This document shows positions 23,929-35,399 of a stretch of 64,000 nt of DNA, in pieces; the first letter of the stretch is position 1, and each line of letters starts with the position of its first letter. The notes under the pieces are model-generated. The model was given only the letters and a program-made list of their open reading frames with translations, had not been told where the DNA came from and did not search any database. This stretch comes from Lepiota brunneoincarnata. Its lineage: Eukaryota; Basidiomycota; Agaricomycetes; Agaricales; Agaricaceae. The stretch lies in contig JAEBUN010000036.1 of assembly GCA_023014365.1 (NCBI GenBank), positions 186,001-250,000 of the forward strand, read 5' to 3'. A program made the translations under genes and the position numbers.

Positions 23929-26600
23929 CCGCAGATATCGACAGGCAATAGGGGATTGAAGTGTTGATTTTGTGAGTTTTTGATGATCAAAGCCACAATG
24001 GCGTGCATCTGCTAGACTCTGGAGGGTCTCAGCTGGAATTCAGCCAGTGAAAACCCACCCTCGCTTCCAGCGAAACAACTCCACCGAGCTCTAGAAACAT
24101 CAGGGGCATTATGCAACTAACGTAGCTGTTACCACACATCTTGCCGCACGGTTGGGAAATGTAGAAGAATACTGAGCATCGGGAGAAGGAGGGGTTGTTC
24201 CAAAGCGACCGCCTTTGCTTGAACAACTACCCGCAAATCCTACTGTGTACGCAACGGTCCCATCCTGGGTCGGAACACTGGTGGCTCCTTGAAGTCATCG
24301 TTACTTTAATTGGTCTGGTACATGTGGTGGCTCGCATTGGAGCCACTAGCAGATTTAGTGAAATTTGCTGTCACTGCCAGAGAGAATTAAGCTTTCTGGG
24401 CTTGCAGATACACCCTAATAGGCTTTTCAGGAATGACAGTGATCAAACGAGGCATTCTTGGCCTGTTCCTATTTGTCTTAGATACCCCATAAGTGAATGC
24501 ATTTGGAATTATACTTATCCAACCAGCGGTTTAGAATGAATAGGTTTAGAGTCTCAAAACATCGCTTTGTCACGAATCAGCTACGAGTAATCGTATCCGC
24601 AGTTGCCAGTTTTTCAGGCTTATCATCTATCGTGTCTGCAATGAAGACTACTTGCTTATCTCAACATAAATTCCGAGAGCGAGAGCATTTGCCATCGAGG
24701 AGTTGGAGCAGTTCACACTCCAGCAGTGGTATTCACAAGCTGTAGAACTTCTACAGGACGAAGAAGAAAAGGGAAATCACTAGCCTGTATCACTCCATAA
24801 CGATGACCCGCCATGATTATATCCCCTTCTTGCTGTGCATTTTCCACGGGGTGAATTTGAGCGGCGACTCGTGCAATGGGAAATAGGAGCTAGGCCGTGG
24901 CCTCCCGAGTTCCAAATCAGGGTGCGGAGTTCGAAATTGGCGTGTGTTTACGCCGTCCCTTCTAGATTGAGGTTTAGAAAAGGAGTAACTTCAAGATCTG
25001 GAGTCCGATCAACCCTTTTTTTTGGGCAGCAGCACCCTCGGATCTGAAACCCTAAACCCCACAGGAAGTCATCCAGTCGTAACAGGACAAAAAGGCTGCA
25101 TTAACCTAAGGGAAATCGACGGTTGCAGTGATCCCATCATGATACTCACACTCTGACATGGGACTCTCCTCGAAGTGTGACAAACCCCAGCTTTCTGTAT
25201 CTCGATAACATTGTGCATTTTTTGATAAATCAAGTTGGAACATGGTATTTGCATTGCAATTAATTCTTATCCCGAATTTTATGAGAGTCCAGAAGGATTA
25301 AGGGAGAAAGCAGCAATCGGAGAGGACCATCAATCAAGGGTAAAGTACGGCATGGCGAGCGCAGAGCCGTAGGGTCGTGGGTAGTTGTATAACAAAGCTA
25401 CAATAGGCTTTCCAGAAATGACGGTGATCAAACGGGGCATTCCTGTTTATCTTAGATGCCCTACAAGTGGTCACAGGCAAGGGATAAAATGGTTGCATTA
25501 ATCTCTGTCCATCGCACCCTTCTGTTGTACATTTGTTCCCATCTATCTCACTCAAAGACATGTGTGAAACAGTGACGTATGTTTTAAAGCATTAATTCTG
25601 GTTGGCGTCGCGGTGATCACCCTCTTCTGCAGGAGAGTCTGGCGGCATGTGTTGTGCAAACGGGACAACGGAAGAGCCTTCTCGGGTCATGAAACCCAAG
25701 GGGTACGTAGCTCCGGTGCGAGTCCACCTATCCAAACACTTGTACAGTACTGACTCCGTTCCACCATGAACTGCAGGGATCTAAAGATGTGGGGGTTCTA
25801 CATATTCATTATAGGTGTTTTATTAAAAACCTGTCAGTTCCGGTGCAGCGCCCCACTAATATGTGTGCACCATCCCGATCACCGTGATTATTGCTCCCCT
25901 TGCCGTTGCCCAAAATCCAGGTATACCACCTTATAATCCCTATGAGCTGTACTACACATTAACCGTTGGTCATTGAATATTCCGCAGCAAGTTACGGAGT
26001 GAAAGTGAGATTGGCTATATATTCCATGACTTAAAGAACTAATGATCCTGCCTCAGTTGTGCTTGTGTGGTACAACTGCACCAAGTGCGGTGGTCCAGCT
26101 CCGCAACTCTGGTGATTGTGTTGAAGGGACTTGTGGAAGAGTGAAGAGCGGGTAACTGTAGGCCTGCAGACCTGGCTTACACCAGGATTTGCACTTCTTC
26201 AACATGTCATCTAGTAGAATTAGCTGTCCCATCCAGGAGGGCCACCCCAGAGTGGGCATCCTTGCGCTGGCTCTCCTCTCGACGGAGTGTTTTTCCTGGG
26301 TCATGACTTGCGAAAATCCCCTGTCGGGTTCTGTTGTAGGATGGGAAGTTTGCCAGGCAAGTGTAGCCCTACGCGATAGATAATGTTTTCTTAGGAAAGC
26401 TGGCCCGAGTTACGGCTACCAGACGGAATGGAGTGGGTCGTTTACTGTCACCAATTCGGACTGTCATGATTGGCTCCCAGAAAAAGCTGGCTGGTCGGTC
26501 GAATCTAAGACCCTTTTTCATTCTGTGTCAACTCTTTTCCTCTTGTATTCTGCATTTATTTACCGCAACAAGCAAACTAGGTTAAGATGCGGTGGGGCTA
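23929..26600. other. 2.7 kb without recognisable genes
   Basis: No coding family or splice pattern found. One dispersed direct repeat of about 65-75 bp (24420-24493 and 25406-25471, sharing tgatcaaac and ttcttggcctgttcc-like text) is present. A telomere-like aaaccctaaacccc at about 25047 is too short to interpret. Confidence 0.5.
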
Positions 26601-26760
26601 CTTCAACGAGCCTGACAGGTCTCAGTGCTGGACATGCTGCATCCGATGTTATCTTTCATAGAGGGAATACTAATCAGAGTCCGAGAATGGTTAAGGCAAC
26701 GGTACATTTACTGTTTTCATAGCAATTCATGCTGTGTACCTACCATTCATACAATACAGT
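26601..26760 (+). pseudogene. Orphan NACHT C-type 3' end
   Basis: About 150 bp match the last codons and 3' flank of NACHT C (39668-39800), including the strings tctcagtgctggaca and tatctttcatagaggg. No NACHT core lies upstream, so only the tail of a fourth paralogue remains or was duplicated. Confidence 0.7.
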
Positions 26761-26999
26761 GAGGAGCTGAAGAATAAATGTGGCGTTGGAAGTAGACGTG
26801 GGTTCATGGACGTGTGTAGCTGTACTGTACTTTACATGCGCCAAAATTGACTGTGTTAAGTTCTTGGTCTTCCACTTATATTAGCCCTCCAATAATATCC
26901 CTCACTTTGGCAACTTCACCAGCTTGCTCATGTCACTCTCTGCTGAATCTTCGCTCTCCAGGGTCTCCTCTGGGACACTCTTAGTCTTATCGGTAAATC

Positions 27000-27345
27000 T
27001 GTCGAAATACCGAGCCGTCCAGCTCGATGTCGCTTATTGTTTTCTTTGCTATTTCATATTGCCCTTAGTCACCGTAGGCACTTCATTATGGACTTTTTAT
27101 ATTCCTGCTAGCAACGACGATCGAGTTACATTACTTAGGAAATAATTGTACACATTCTCGTCGTACTTAGGTAGTGGTCCGAGCACCTGTGGACCCCAGT
27201 TTTCCTATACTGGGTCCCAGGTGCGTTCATACCCTCGACGTATCTTTACGAGTGCTTACTAGTTTTCCTATACTGGGTCCCAGTGGTCCCAAACTTATAC
27301 ATATTGTGTCTCGAGTCATACGTCTGCGCGAATACCCAATCATCA
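27000..27345 (+). mobile_element. Solo LTR, copy 2 (346 bp)
   Basis: Same element as 23641-23923, with TGTCGAAATACC start and CCAATCATCA end. It is flanked by the perfect 5-bp repeat aaatc (26995-26999 and 27346-27350). An extra 63 bp after position about 27221 includes a second copy of agttttcctatactggg, so this copy has an internal partial duplication. Confidence 0.85.
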
Positions 27346-27350
27346 AAATC

Positions 27351-28249
27351 TACGAAAGCCACAATAACGTTATGTGTCTGCTTGAGGCGTTCGTGGGGGG
27401 GCACACGCTTGGCATGATCAGGGTTTTGAATTTGGTAAGGTCCCAGAGACATAATTATACACCATATGGAGTGTTTTCGAAAGCACTCTGAGTCAAGAAG
27501 GTAGCAGCCAAAATGTTTGTAGAATGAACCTCTTTTCGGAGACCGAGTTCCCGAGGGGTTACGGAAAGCTAGTAAGAGAGACATGCAAAATCACGATAGG
27601 CTCCTCACTTATGTTTTGAGAGAGGTGTTAACGCGTTAATTGAATGATTACCAAACTCCTCCTTCTGCGATCCTGTCTCCTCTCCTGGTTCACCCAGGAC
27701 GGTCGACCCACTCATGCTCCTCAATAATATTAGCCATGGCCCCTTCACGCAGTTGTTTGTCGCACTCATTCTGTAGATCTTGTTTTGGGGAGTGGAAGAG
27801 AGGTACCCGCCCATATCTCCTTTTCCCCCCCTTCTTACTACTATATGTCAGTGGCGCTGAGCAAGGAACACGAGGGCAGGGTTCAAGTGGTGCACAGTGT
27901 CATTGCATGAGGCAGGCTTTGGGCGAGTGTTCCCCCAGGCACTGCGGCAGGTTTGGACACCCTTCTGGAACGGTGAGGATGAGAGACTCGTCGGACTACA
28001 GAACATTCCCTCTGCTGCCATTCTTCAAACCCATTCATTCACACAGCTCCAACATCCAGTACCAAATATTTAGCTCAGCTGTGAAGAAACTTCTTCTTAA
28101 AACACAAATTGGACCCACTCCCAGCACATTTCGATCCAGTGTTGGTCCCCTGATTGGATCCAAGCCAAAAGACACGCCCCAAATCCTTACCCCCCACCCT
28201 AACCACCTCAGCTGAGCTCTGTTTCCCTAGTTGATTTTGATAGTGCAAG
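27351..28249. other. No gene recognised
   Basis: Frames on both strands are short and family-less. The stretch lies between the second solo LTR and the DUS1 remnant and may contain further decayed exons, but I see nothing I can name. Confidence 0.4.
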
Positions 28250-28300
28250 CTGTGACCTGCTCAAGTGAAACGGCAATAAGCGATAATGTCAGAACCTGCA

Positions 28301-28390
28301 GAAGAATGGCAATGACGAGCCTTATATGGGGTCCCAGTCATCCTAGAAGAATGGCAATGACGAGCCTTATATGGGGTCCCAGTCATCCTA
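28301..28390. repeat. 45-bp tandem duplication inside DUS1 remnant
   Basis: Two perfect 45-bp units starting gaagaatggcaatgacgagc. The length is a multiple of three, so it duplicates 15 codons (DDWDPI segment) of the dead gene. Confidence 0.95.
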
Positions 28391-28824
28391 GAGGAACATA
28401 CCATATCACCCCTTTTTGGAAACATCTTGTGGGCAGCCGGGGTTTATGTCGCCAATGTCACAGTGGGCTTCGACAATCCTGGCAAGGGCAGGGGGCTACT
28501 CGGGCTCATTCCCACAGAATTGGATGATGAACGGCCGATCGATGATTGGGTCGCCCTCTTCGGCACAACTTAGGTTGAAGTTGTCGTCGCGGTAGGTTTT
28601 GTTGGATTGGGTCACGAACATCTGCAGGTGAGCTGGGTGAACAGTGGATTCTGGTTGATGGAAAGGGGTGGCGGACCTGGCGTTGGCCATAGGTGAGTGT
28701 ATCGACTGGAATGCTGCGTTAGTCTGGTTCCTACGCGTGCTTCAGGGGCGTACCTGAGGTCCGTATCTCCTTGACAGCCTTCTCCAGACTTACGAGCTGG
28801 CGAGTGAGATATCGGACATGGAGG

Positions 28825-28996
28825 GCAGATGAAATGATGCACCAGGTCGCTTTGGTCTCTGACTCTGGAATGGTCAACTGAGGGGTGGGGCAGAGTGAGG
28901 GAGCGCGGGGGCAGATGAAATAATGCACCAGGTCGCTTTGGTCTCTGACTCTGGAATGGTCAACTGAGGGGTGGGGCAGAGTGAGGGAGCGCGGGG
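28825..28996. repeat. 86-bp tandem duplication
   Basis: Two near-identical 86-bp units starting gcagatgaaat and ending gagggagcgcgggg; only one substitution is seen (gatgc versus aatgc). The near identity implies a recent event. Confidence 0.95.
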
Positions 28997-29370
28997 GTAG
29001 ATGATTGTTACCAGCCAGCGATTTAGTCCAGTGAAAATCTGGAAATTCTACGAGTATCACAAAGTCGATAACATTACGAGCGACGATGTATCTTGAGAGG
29101 CGCTCGCCACGGCAGAAGCTGTTCCGACCAGCTGATTCTTTTGATTGAGCAGTTCATTCTCCCACTCTCCTCACTTAAAAATCTAGAACCCAGCTGAGTG
29201 CAATCATCTTCAAGTGCTCGCTCTCGTTCCATCTCCACAGTCCGATATTCTACTCAACTTCCCCTCCACAAATCCACCTCAACCCACTCATGCACATTCA
29301 GGGCCTACCAGGTCCAATGACTCTGTAACCGGAGCCTTTGCTCAGCGTCGTTTATGGATCCGTGCCAGGC

Positions 29371-29463
29371 ACTCCCCTACTCAAATATGAACACGCAGAT
29401 AGTGATATCATCGCGGACATCAACTCGGTTCACCAGGTTGGCGTCCTGCCCAGATTACTGTGT
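29371..29463 (+). pseudogene. Fragment of the lon gene
   Basis: About 90 bp match lon exon 1 (about 19331-19421), sharing aactcggttcaccaggttgg and neighbouring sequence with scattered changes. It is followed directly by the 3' flank of an ANL gene, in the same relative order as at the intact lon locus, where the truncated ANL copy follows lon. This points to a duplicated lon-ANL junction with most of lon lost. Confidence 0.8.
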
Positions 29464-29560
29464 GGACTTCTCTATCGCCTTTCTTACATTAATTGAATCT
29501 AGAATAGATATAGGTGTTTGCAGGGGAGAAGTCGATATGGTGTTTTGTAACTTAGTATTG

Positions 29561-32255
29561 CCCTATTTTGCCACCTCTCCTTTGCATCACGGTATCATTA
29601 TATACGGCATGATATGGACGAAATGCACAGAGAGAACGCTCGTGGCAGGTCGCCGGGTAAGACCAAAATCAAGGGGATCTTTTTCACTGCGAAGCATAGA
29701 CTAGAGCGTAAGCATCATCCAACTCTTTCAGGTATAACTCTTCAATAGCTTTGCGCCTAGTGTAATGTAGTGGTGTTTATAAGTTCGGCCATAGGAATTC
29801 ACCAAGATATCATACCTGATGCTGCCCTTTTCCTGCGGCAAGGAACGTCGTTCATTAATCAAGCCCAGGGGCTGAATGAGGGACTCACGGTTCGGGGTAG
29901 TGAGCCGTCTGGTACGACAAAGATAAGCCTCTGATCTGTAACTCTTTCATGAGTATAACGCCTATCGTTGAAGTCTTTCGTTCGGTTGAGAATGGTAGCT
30001 TTCAAATCGGCATCAGTTAATGTGTCCGAGTCGGAGCTGAGCCTTTTTTCAACAAACAGAGCTGGTGAGGGTCTGTTGTTGCCGACGATGATGCAATTCT
30101 TTACTATATCACCGCATAGGACCTGTACTTTATCTTCGATGGATCTAGGGAACACATGTTGTTTTCTTTAGTTAGTATGTTCTTGAAGCGGGGAAAGAGT
30201 AGGCTTGGTTTTACATACTTTGTGTCACATCGTCTCGCCGTCTCACTCTTGATCCAATCATCGTCACGTCCACGGAAAACAAAAGGTCCATTTTCTTCTT
30301 TCTTTTCGAACAAGTCACCTGTGTGGAAGTTTCCGTCGTCATGTGAACGCAAATGAGACCGTGGCAGATCCGGAGAGTCTGCGAGGATAATGAATTCGTA
30401 AAGTTGAATAGGATCTGGGTTGCCAATTTGAGTGGTTTCTCCGATAGGTTCGAATGTATACGATATAGTGGAGAGGGGATGGATCAGGCGAGAGTGTTGT
30501 CCAAGTTTGGAGGTCATTAACAAGCCTGTTTTTTTTTTGTTCGACAAGTGTCAATGTGGGGGCTTTCATTAGGGAATTTGGTTGCATACCGCATTCTGTA
30601 TTCGCGTAAGTATTCTATTTTCATTTCCCCTTAGCAAAATAAAATAAAATAGAAAGAAATGAGAGCAAGACTACGGACCATCAACGGGAGATGATTATCA
30701 TAACCCCAATCTTCTTCCTCAGGTGGCAATGGTACCCCACCGTATCGCACAGCGCGCAGTCCTTGGAGCAATTTGAGAAGTCCTGGGTTATGTCGCGCAG
30801 CTTTGATGTGCATGGAAAGAAACGCCGAGAATAGAGCCAACCGGTTCAAGCCGCAGATCTTCACCATGTTGAATAATTCTGTGGTTGAGAAGCGTGGGGT
30901 GGAAGGTTGCAGGATGCATCCACCACGATGAAGAACTCCTAAATACTCTGCATGTTTCAGGAATGTCGATTATGCTGCGCGATCTACTCGGGTCAGGGCA
31001 TGTTGTACGCACGTTGCATTGTTGCCGCATGGCAGATACTCCCAAGTTGAGTGAATACCTCCTGGCTGTTGAACGGACCCCCTTGCTCCCACGTCTCATC
31101 AAACTTTGGATATATGGTGCGTATGAACTGATGCGTGTAAGGAACAAGCTTTGGGCTGCCGGACGTTGATCCCGATGTATGGTAAATGAAACAAGTGTTC
31201 TCGTCGGACGAGAAGTCTTCTGGATCTGGTAGTTCTGAAACGACACTCATCTTTGGACGGTCGTCGATAGGTATCGCCGGGAGTGTTGGGTGGGGAAAGT
31301 TGTGCAGTAATGATCCGAATGGAGGTTCGTATATGATTGCTTTGGCTCCTCCCTTCTCCATGAGCTCAAGGACGATACCAGAGTTAGTGAGGCTGTTGCT
31401 GAACATTTGAGGGATGTAGGATGCCCGAGAGACAGCGATTATATATACAAAGTGAATGTAGTCGTTTCCACTGAACCTGTAAATTATGTCTTTTCAACTT
31501 GTCGTCTTCGCCCTTTGACACTTGGGGCAACGCACCAAACTCCCACGGTCGAGCGGGGAGGGATTTCTTTTTCTTGCAGCCAAGTCATGAGGAAATGAGC
31601 TACGGTGTTCACATCGGCGTAAAATTGCGAGAACGAAACATCGTTCCACTGTGTTGGCGGCCCCGACCCATTGACCACGGGTGTTTTGAACATCGGCGTT
31701 GCTCCACTTTGACTGACCCGGTATTGAAGGAGCGTATGATGATTGCGGTAATGGGACGACATCCTCGATTAGAAAGTTGAACGGCGTATGCTTCGGTGCC
31801 GATGGTGACCACTCACCTAGCTATGACTCGAGGGCCACTGGAGTGTTGGGTGAGGTGAGGAAGACCTGACCGCATGCCGAAAGGTTCGTAAATTTGAACC
31901 GGGGAAACTCCCACCGTAGGACTCGATGTAGGCTTTTCTTCCCAAGCCCTGCTGGGAAGGAGTGTCTGGCTTCATCATCTTAAGAATTGTTTCTGCTTCG
32001 CGGGCACGGACCGGCTTTGGCAAGCGTTCGATATGAGTTTGCTTCCCACGCAGCGGTGCCAGCCGCCGGGTGCCTCGTGTTAAATATAGTGGTTATTCCA
32101 TGTATTATAGCCCAGTGCTCCCAGACCTCTGACTGGCTTCCAAATAGCGAGTTTTCTGGATATGTGGCAAACGCAGTTAATCCAGACACGACTGCCAAGT
32201 ACAGCATCTCTATTAGGGAATAAGGGATACTACAGTGGGATTCCAACCTGGATTT
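29561..32255. repeat. Tandem segmental duplication, unit 1
   Basis: A unit of about 2.69 kb containing one ANL gene plus its 5' and 3' flanks. It is followed head-to-tail by unit 2 (32256 to about 34896). Identity is high throughout by eye. Unit 1 has an extra 36-42 bp near 32148-32190 compared with unit 2. Confidence 0.85.
29684..31762 (-). CDS. AMP-binding (ANL superfamily) adenylating enzyme, copy 1
   Basis: Activates a carboxylic acid as an acyl-AMP; substrate unknown. Starting at ATG 31762 (MSSHYRNHHTLLQYR), the exons read through the ATP-binding core HTSGSTSGSPK (about 31150-31190), YGGVPLP, the N-T-E-C-G segment, HTGDLFEK, the hinge FRGRDDDWIK (about 30270), and RTEKGSIRRK in the C-terminal domain, ending YASQ and TGA 29684-29686. 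Introns with good borders include gtgcgt..tttacag in exon 1, gtgcgt..catgcag, gtatgc..aaacag, gtatgt..ccctag, gtgagt..gccgcag and gtatga..cactag. Conceptual splicing gives roughly 560 residues, a normal single adenylation protein. No carrier or reductase domain follows, unlike basidiomycete adenylate-forming reductases. I see no break. Confidence 0.85.
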
Positions 32256-34896
32256 CCCTATTTTGCCACCTCTCCTTTGCATTACGGTATCATTATATAC
32301 GGTATGTTATGGACGAAATGCATAGAGAGAACGGGCGTGGCAGGTCGCCGGCCAAGACCGAAATCAAGAGGATCTTTTTCATTGCGAAGCATAGACTAGA
32401 GCGTAAGCATCATCCAGCTCTTTCAGGTATAACTCTTCAATAGCTTTGCGCCTAGTGCAATCCAGCGGTGTTTATAAGTTCAACCGTGGACATTCATCAA
32501 GATATCATACCTGATGCTGCCCTTTGCCTGGGGTAAGGATCCTCATTCAGCAATCCAGCCCAGAGGCTGAATGAAGGCACTCACGGTTCGGGGTAGTGAG
32601 CCGTCTGGCACGACAAAGATGAGCCTCTGATCTACGACTCTTTCATGAGTATAACGTCTGTCGTTAAAATCTTTCATTCTGTTGAGAATGATAGCTTTCA
32701 CATCGCCATCCGTCAGAGTATCCGAGTCGGAGCTGAGCCTTTTTTCAACAAACAGAGCTGGTGAAGGTCTGTTGTTGCCGACGACGATACAATTCTTTAT
32801 TATATCGCTGCATAGGACCTGTACTTTGTCTTCGATGGATCTGAGGAAGGTATGTTTTTTTTAGTTAGTAGTGCTTGAAGCGGGGAAAGAGTAGGTTTGG
32901 TTTTACATACTTTGTATCACATCGTTTCGTCGTCTCACTCTTGATCCAATCATCGTCACGTCCACGGAAAACATAGTATCCATTTTCTTCTTTCTTTTCG
33001 AACAAGTCACCTGTGTGGAAGTTTCCGTCGTCATGTGAACGCAAATGAGGCTGTGGCAGATCTGGAGAATCTGCGAGGACAATGAATTCGTATAATTGGA
33101 TGGAGTCTGGGTTGTCGATTTGAGTGGTTTCTCCAACGGGTTCAAACATATATGATACAGTGGAGAGGGGGCGGATCAGGCGAGGGTGTTGTCCAAGTCT
33201 GGAGGTCATTAGCAAGCCTGCGTTTATTTTCGGCGGGCGTCAATATGGGGGCTTCCATTCTAGAATTTGGTTGCGTACCGCTTTCTGTGTTTGCGTAGAT
33301 ATTCTATTTTCATTTCCCATTAGCAAAAAAAACAAAAATAGACAGAAATGAGAGCAAGACTACAGACCGTCAGCGGGATATGATTATCATAACCCCAATC
33401 CTCATCCTCGGGTGGCAATGGTACCCCACCGTATCGCACAGAGCGCAGTCCTTGGAGCAATTTGAGAAGTTCTGGGCTATGTCGCGCGGCTTTGATGTGC
33501 ATGGAAAGAAACGCCGAGAATAGAGCCAACCGGTTCAAGCCGCAGATCTTCACCATGTTGAATAATTCTGTGGTTGAGAAGCGTGGGGTGGAAGGTTGCA
33601 GGATGCATCCACCACGATGAAGAACTCCTAAATACTCTGCATGTTTCAGGAATGTCGATTATGCTGCGCGATCTACTCGGGTCAGGGCATGTTGTACGCA
33701 CGTTGCATTGTTGCCGCATGACAGATACTCCCAAGTTGAGTAAATACGTCCTGGCTGTCGAACGGACCTCCTTGCCTCCAAGTCTCATCAAACTTTTGAT
33801 ACATGGGGAGTATGAACTGGTGTGTGAAAGGAACGAGCTTTGGGCTGCCGGACGTTGATCCCGATGTATGGTAAATGAAACAAGTGGTCTCGTCGGACGA
33901 GAAGTCCTCTGGATCTGGTAGTTCTGAAACGACACTTATCTTTGGACAGTTGTCAATAGGTATCGTTGGGAGTGTTGGGTGGGGAAATTTATGCAGTAAT
34001 GATCCGAATGACGGTTCGTATATGAGTGCTTTTGCCCCTCCCTTCTCCATGAGTTCAAGGACGATACCAGAGTTAGTGAGGCTGTTGCTGAACATTTGGG
34101 GGATGTAGGATGCCCGAGAGACAGCGATTATATATACAAAGTGAATGTAGTCGTTTCCACTGAACCTGTAAATTATATCTTTTCAACTTGTCGCCTTCGC
34201 CCTTTGACACTGGGGGCAACGCACCAAACTCCCACGGTCGAGCGGGGAGGGATTTCTTTTTCTTGCAGCCAAGTCATGAGGAAATGAGCTACGGTGTTCA
34301 CATCGGCGTAAAATTGCGAGAACGAAACATCGTTCCACTGTGTTGGCGGCCCCGACCCATCGACCACGGGTGTTTTGAACATCGGCGTTGCTCCACTTTG
34401 ACTGACCCGGTATTGAAGGAGCGTATGATGATTGCGGTAATGGGACGACATCCTCGATTAGAAAGTTGAACGGCGTATGCTTCGGTGCCGATGGTGACCA
34501 CTCACCTAGCTATGACTCGAGGGCCACTGGAGTGTTGGGTGAGGTGAGGAGGACCCGACCGCATGCCGAAAGGTTCGTAAATTCGAACCGGGGAAACTCC
34601 CACCGTAGGACTCGATGTAGGCTTTTCTTCCCAAGCCCTGCTGGGAAAAAGTGTCTGGCTTCATCATCTTAAGAATTATTTCTGCTTCGCGGGCACGGAC
34701 CGGCTTTGGCAAGCGTTCGATATGAGTTTGCTTCCCACGCAGCGGCGCCAGCCGCCGGGTTAAATATAGTGGTTATTCCATGTGTTATAGCCCAGTGCTC
34801 CCAGAGTTCTGACTGGCTTCCAAATACGGCTGCCAAGTACAGCACATCTATCAGGGAATGGGGGGGTGCCACAGTGAGGTTCCAATCCGGATTTAC
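32256..34896. repeat. Tandem segmental duplication, unit 2
   Basis: Second head-to-tail copy of the 2.69-kb unit. Its 5' flank ends near 34896, where similarity to unit 1 stops and a transposon-related fragment begins. Confidence 0.85.
32379..34451 (-). CDS. AMP-binding (ANL superfamily) adenylating enzyme, copy 2
   Basis: Tandem paralogue of the gene at 29684-31762, with the same exon pattern: ATG at 34451, core HTSGSTSGSPK, FRGRDDDWIK, and a GSIR-containing last exon, stopping at 32379-32381. Differences are mostly conservative substitutions (for example KALIYEPSFG versus KAIIYEPPFG). Splice borders are preserved, including the A-rich intron ahead of the LLMTS exon. Both copies therefore look functional. 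Regulation is probably shared because about 440 bp of 5' flank is duplicated too. Confidence 0.85.
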
Positions 34897-35020
34897 CTGC
34901 ACAACAATCTGAGCAGTCACCGCCTTTGTCTTCTTAGCGTCCAATATGCCATCAACTCTTGTGCTATGCCCTTTCGTCAAGCATAACTTGTTCTTATCAT
35001 TCTCGGGAGGCGGCATCTTT
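34897..35020 (-). mobile_element. Transposon-derived fragment
   Basis: A minus-strand frame beginning MPPPENDKNKLCLTKGHS and containing DAKKTKAVTAQIV resembles the minus frame at about 40990-41130 (PKTDKNKSCLPKG … DARATEETIVQMG). Recurrence in two places suggests a mobile-element origin. A retroviral-type protease region is one possibility but I see no clear DTG/DSG. Confidence 0.4.
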
Positions 35021-35399
35021 GTGAAATTTCATTCACTGGGTACCCGACCAACTGGGACTCGGTGGATCACTACGACAGGGGTATGGGTCGCCCGTTGACG
35101 TACCAGCTTTTCCTGAGGGAAGTTTTCATGCAAGAGACAGGTCCGATTCATTGGCAGTGTGCTTCGAGAACAAGAAATGAGTTCGCCAATCCCCTCAAAA
35201 CCCTTACATGTGGGTGACTGGCCTGTCTCTCCCACAACAAAACTTCCCAAAACCACCCCCCGTCTGCAACACCCGTCTCGCAGTGCGAGACATAATAGTT
35301 GGATTCGGCGCAGGAAGATCATCCCGATGGAGGATCCTCAGCATGGGTTGGATGAGATGTGTGTTGAGGCAGTAGACAATTGAGATTCGGCTGTCGACT

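Larger units (their letters stand above)
28250..28996 (-). pseudogene. DUS1-type tRNA-dihydrouridine synthase remnant
   Basis: DUS1 enzymes reduce uridines 16/17 in tRNA using FMN and NADPH. On the minus strand I read, in order: PMANAR (about 28690), then after a proposed intron MFVTQSNKTYRDD (about 28620), DRPFIIQFCGNEPE (about 28540-28499), a proposed intron, RIVEAHCD and DINPGCPQDVSKKG (about 28470-28415), YGMFL and DDWDPI. All fit the DUS1 order of motifs. Breaks include TGA and TAG codons after KKG and MFL, a disturbed splice region before PMANAR, and a 45-bp in-frame tandem duplication (28301-28345/28346-28390). The upstream part is disrupted by an 86-bp tandem duplication (28825-28910/28911-28996). 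It cannot make an enzyme. Confidence 0.72.

Noticed and set aside
25047..25062. Telomere-like aaaccctaaacccc
   Set aside because: Two imperfect units in ordinary sequence; no array.
25680..25735. tRNA-like GGTGCGAGTCC stretch
   Set aside because: No cloverleaf could be folded around it and the A/B box spacing does not fit.
31817..34712. 68-codon ORF duplicated at 31817-32023 and 34506-34712 (MPKPVRAREAE…)
   Set aside because: It is part of the duplicated 5' flank of the ANL genes; conservation is explained by the recent duplication, and a gtgagt donor just after it suggests 5' untranslated sequence.
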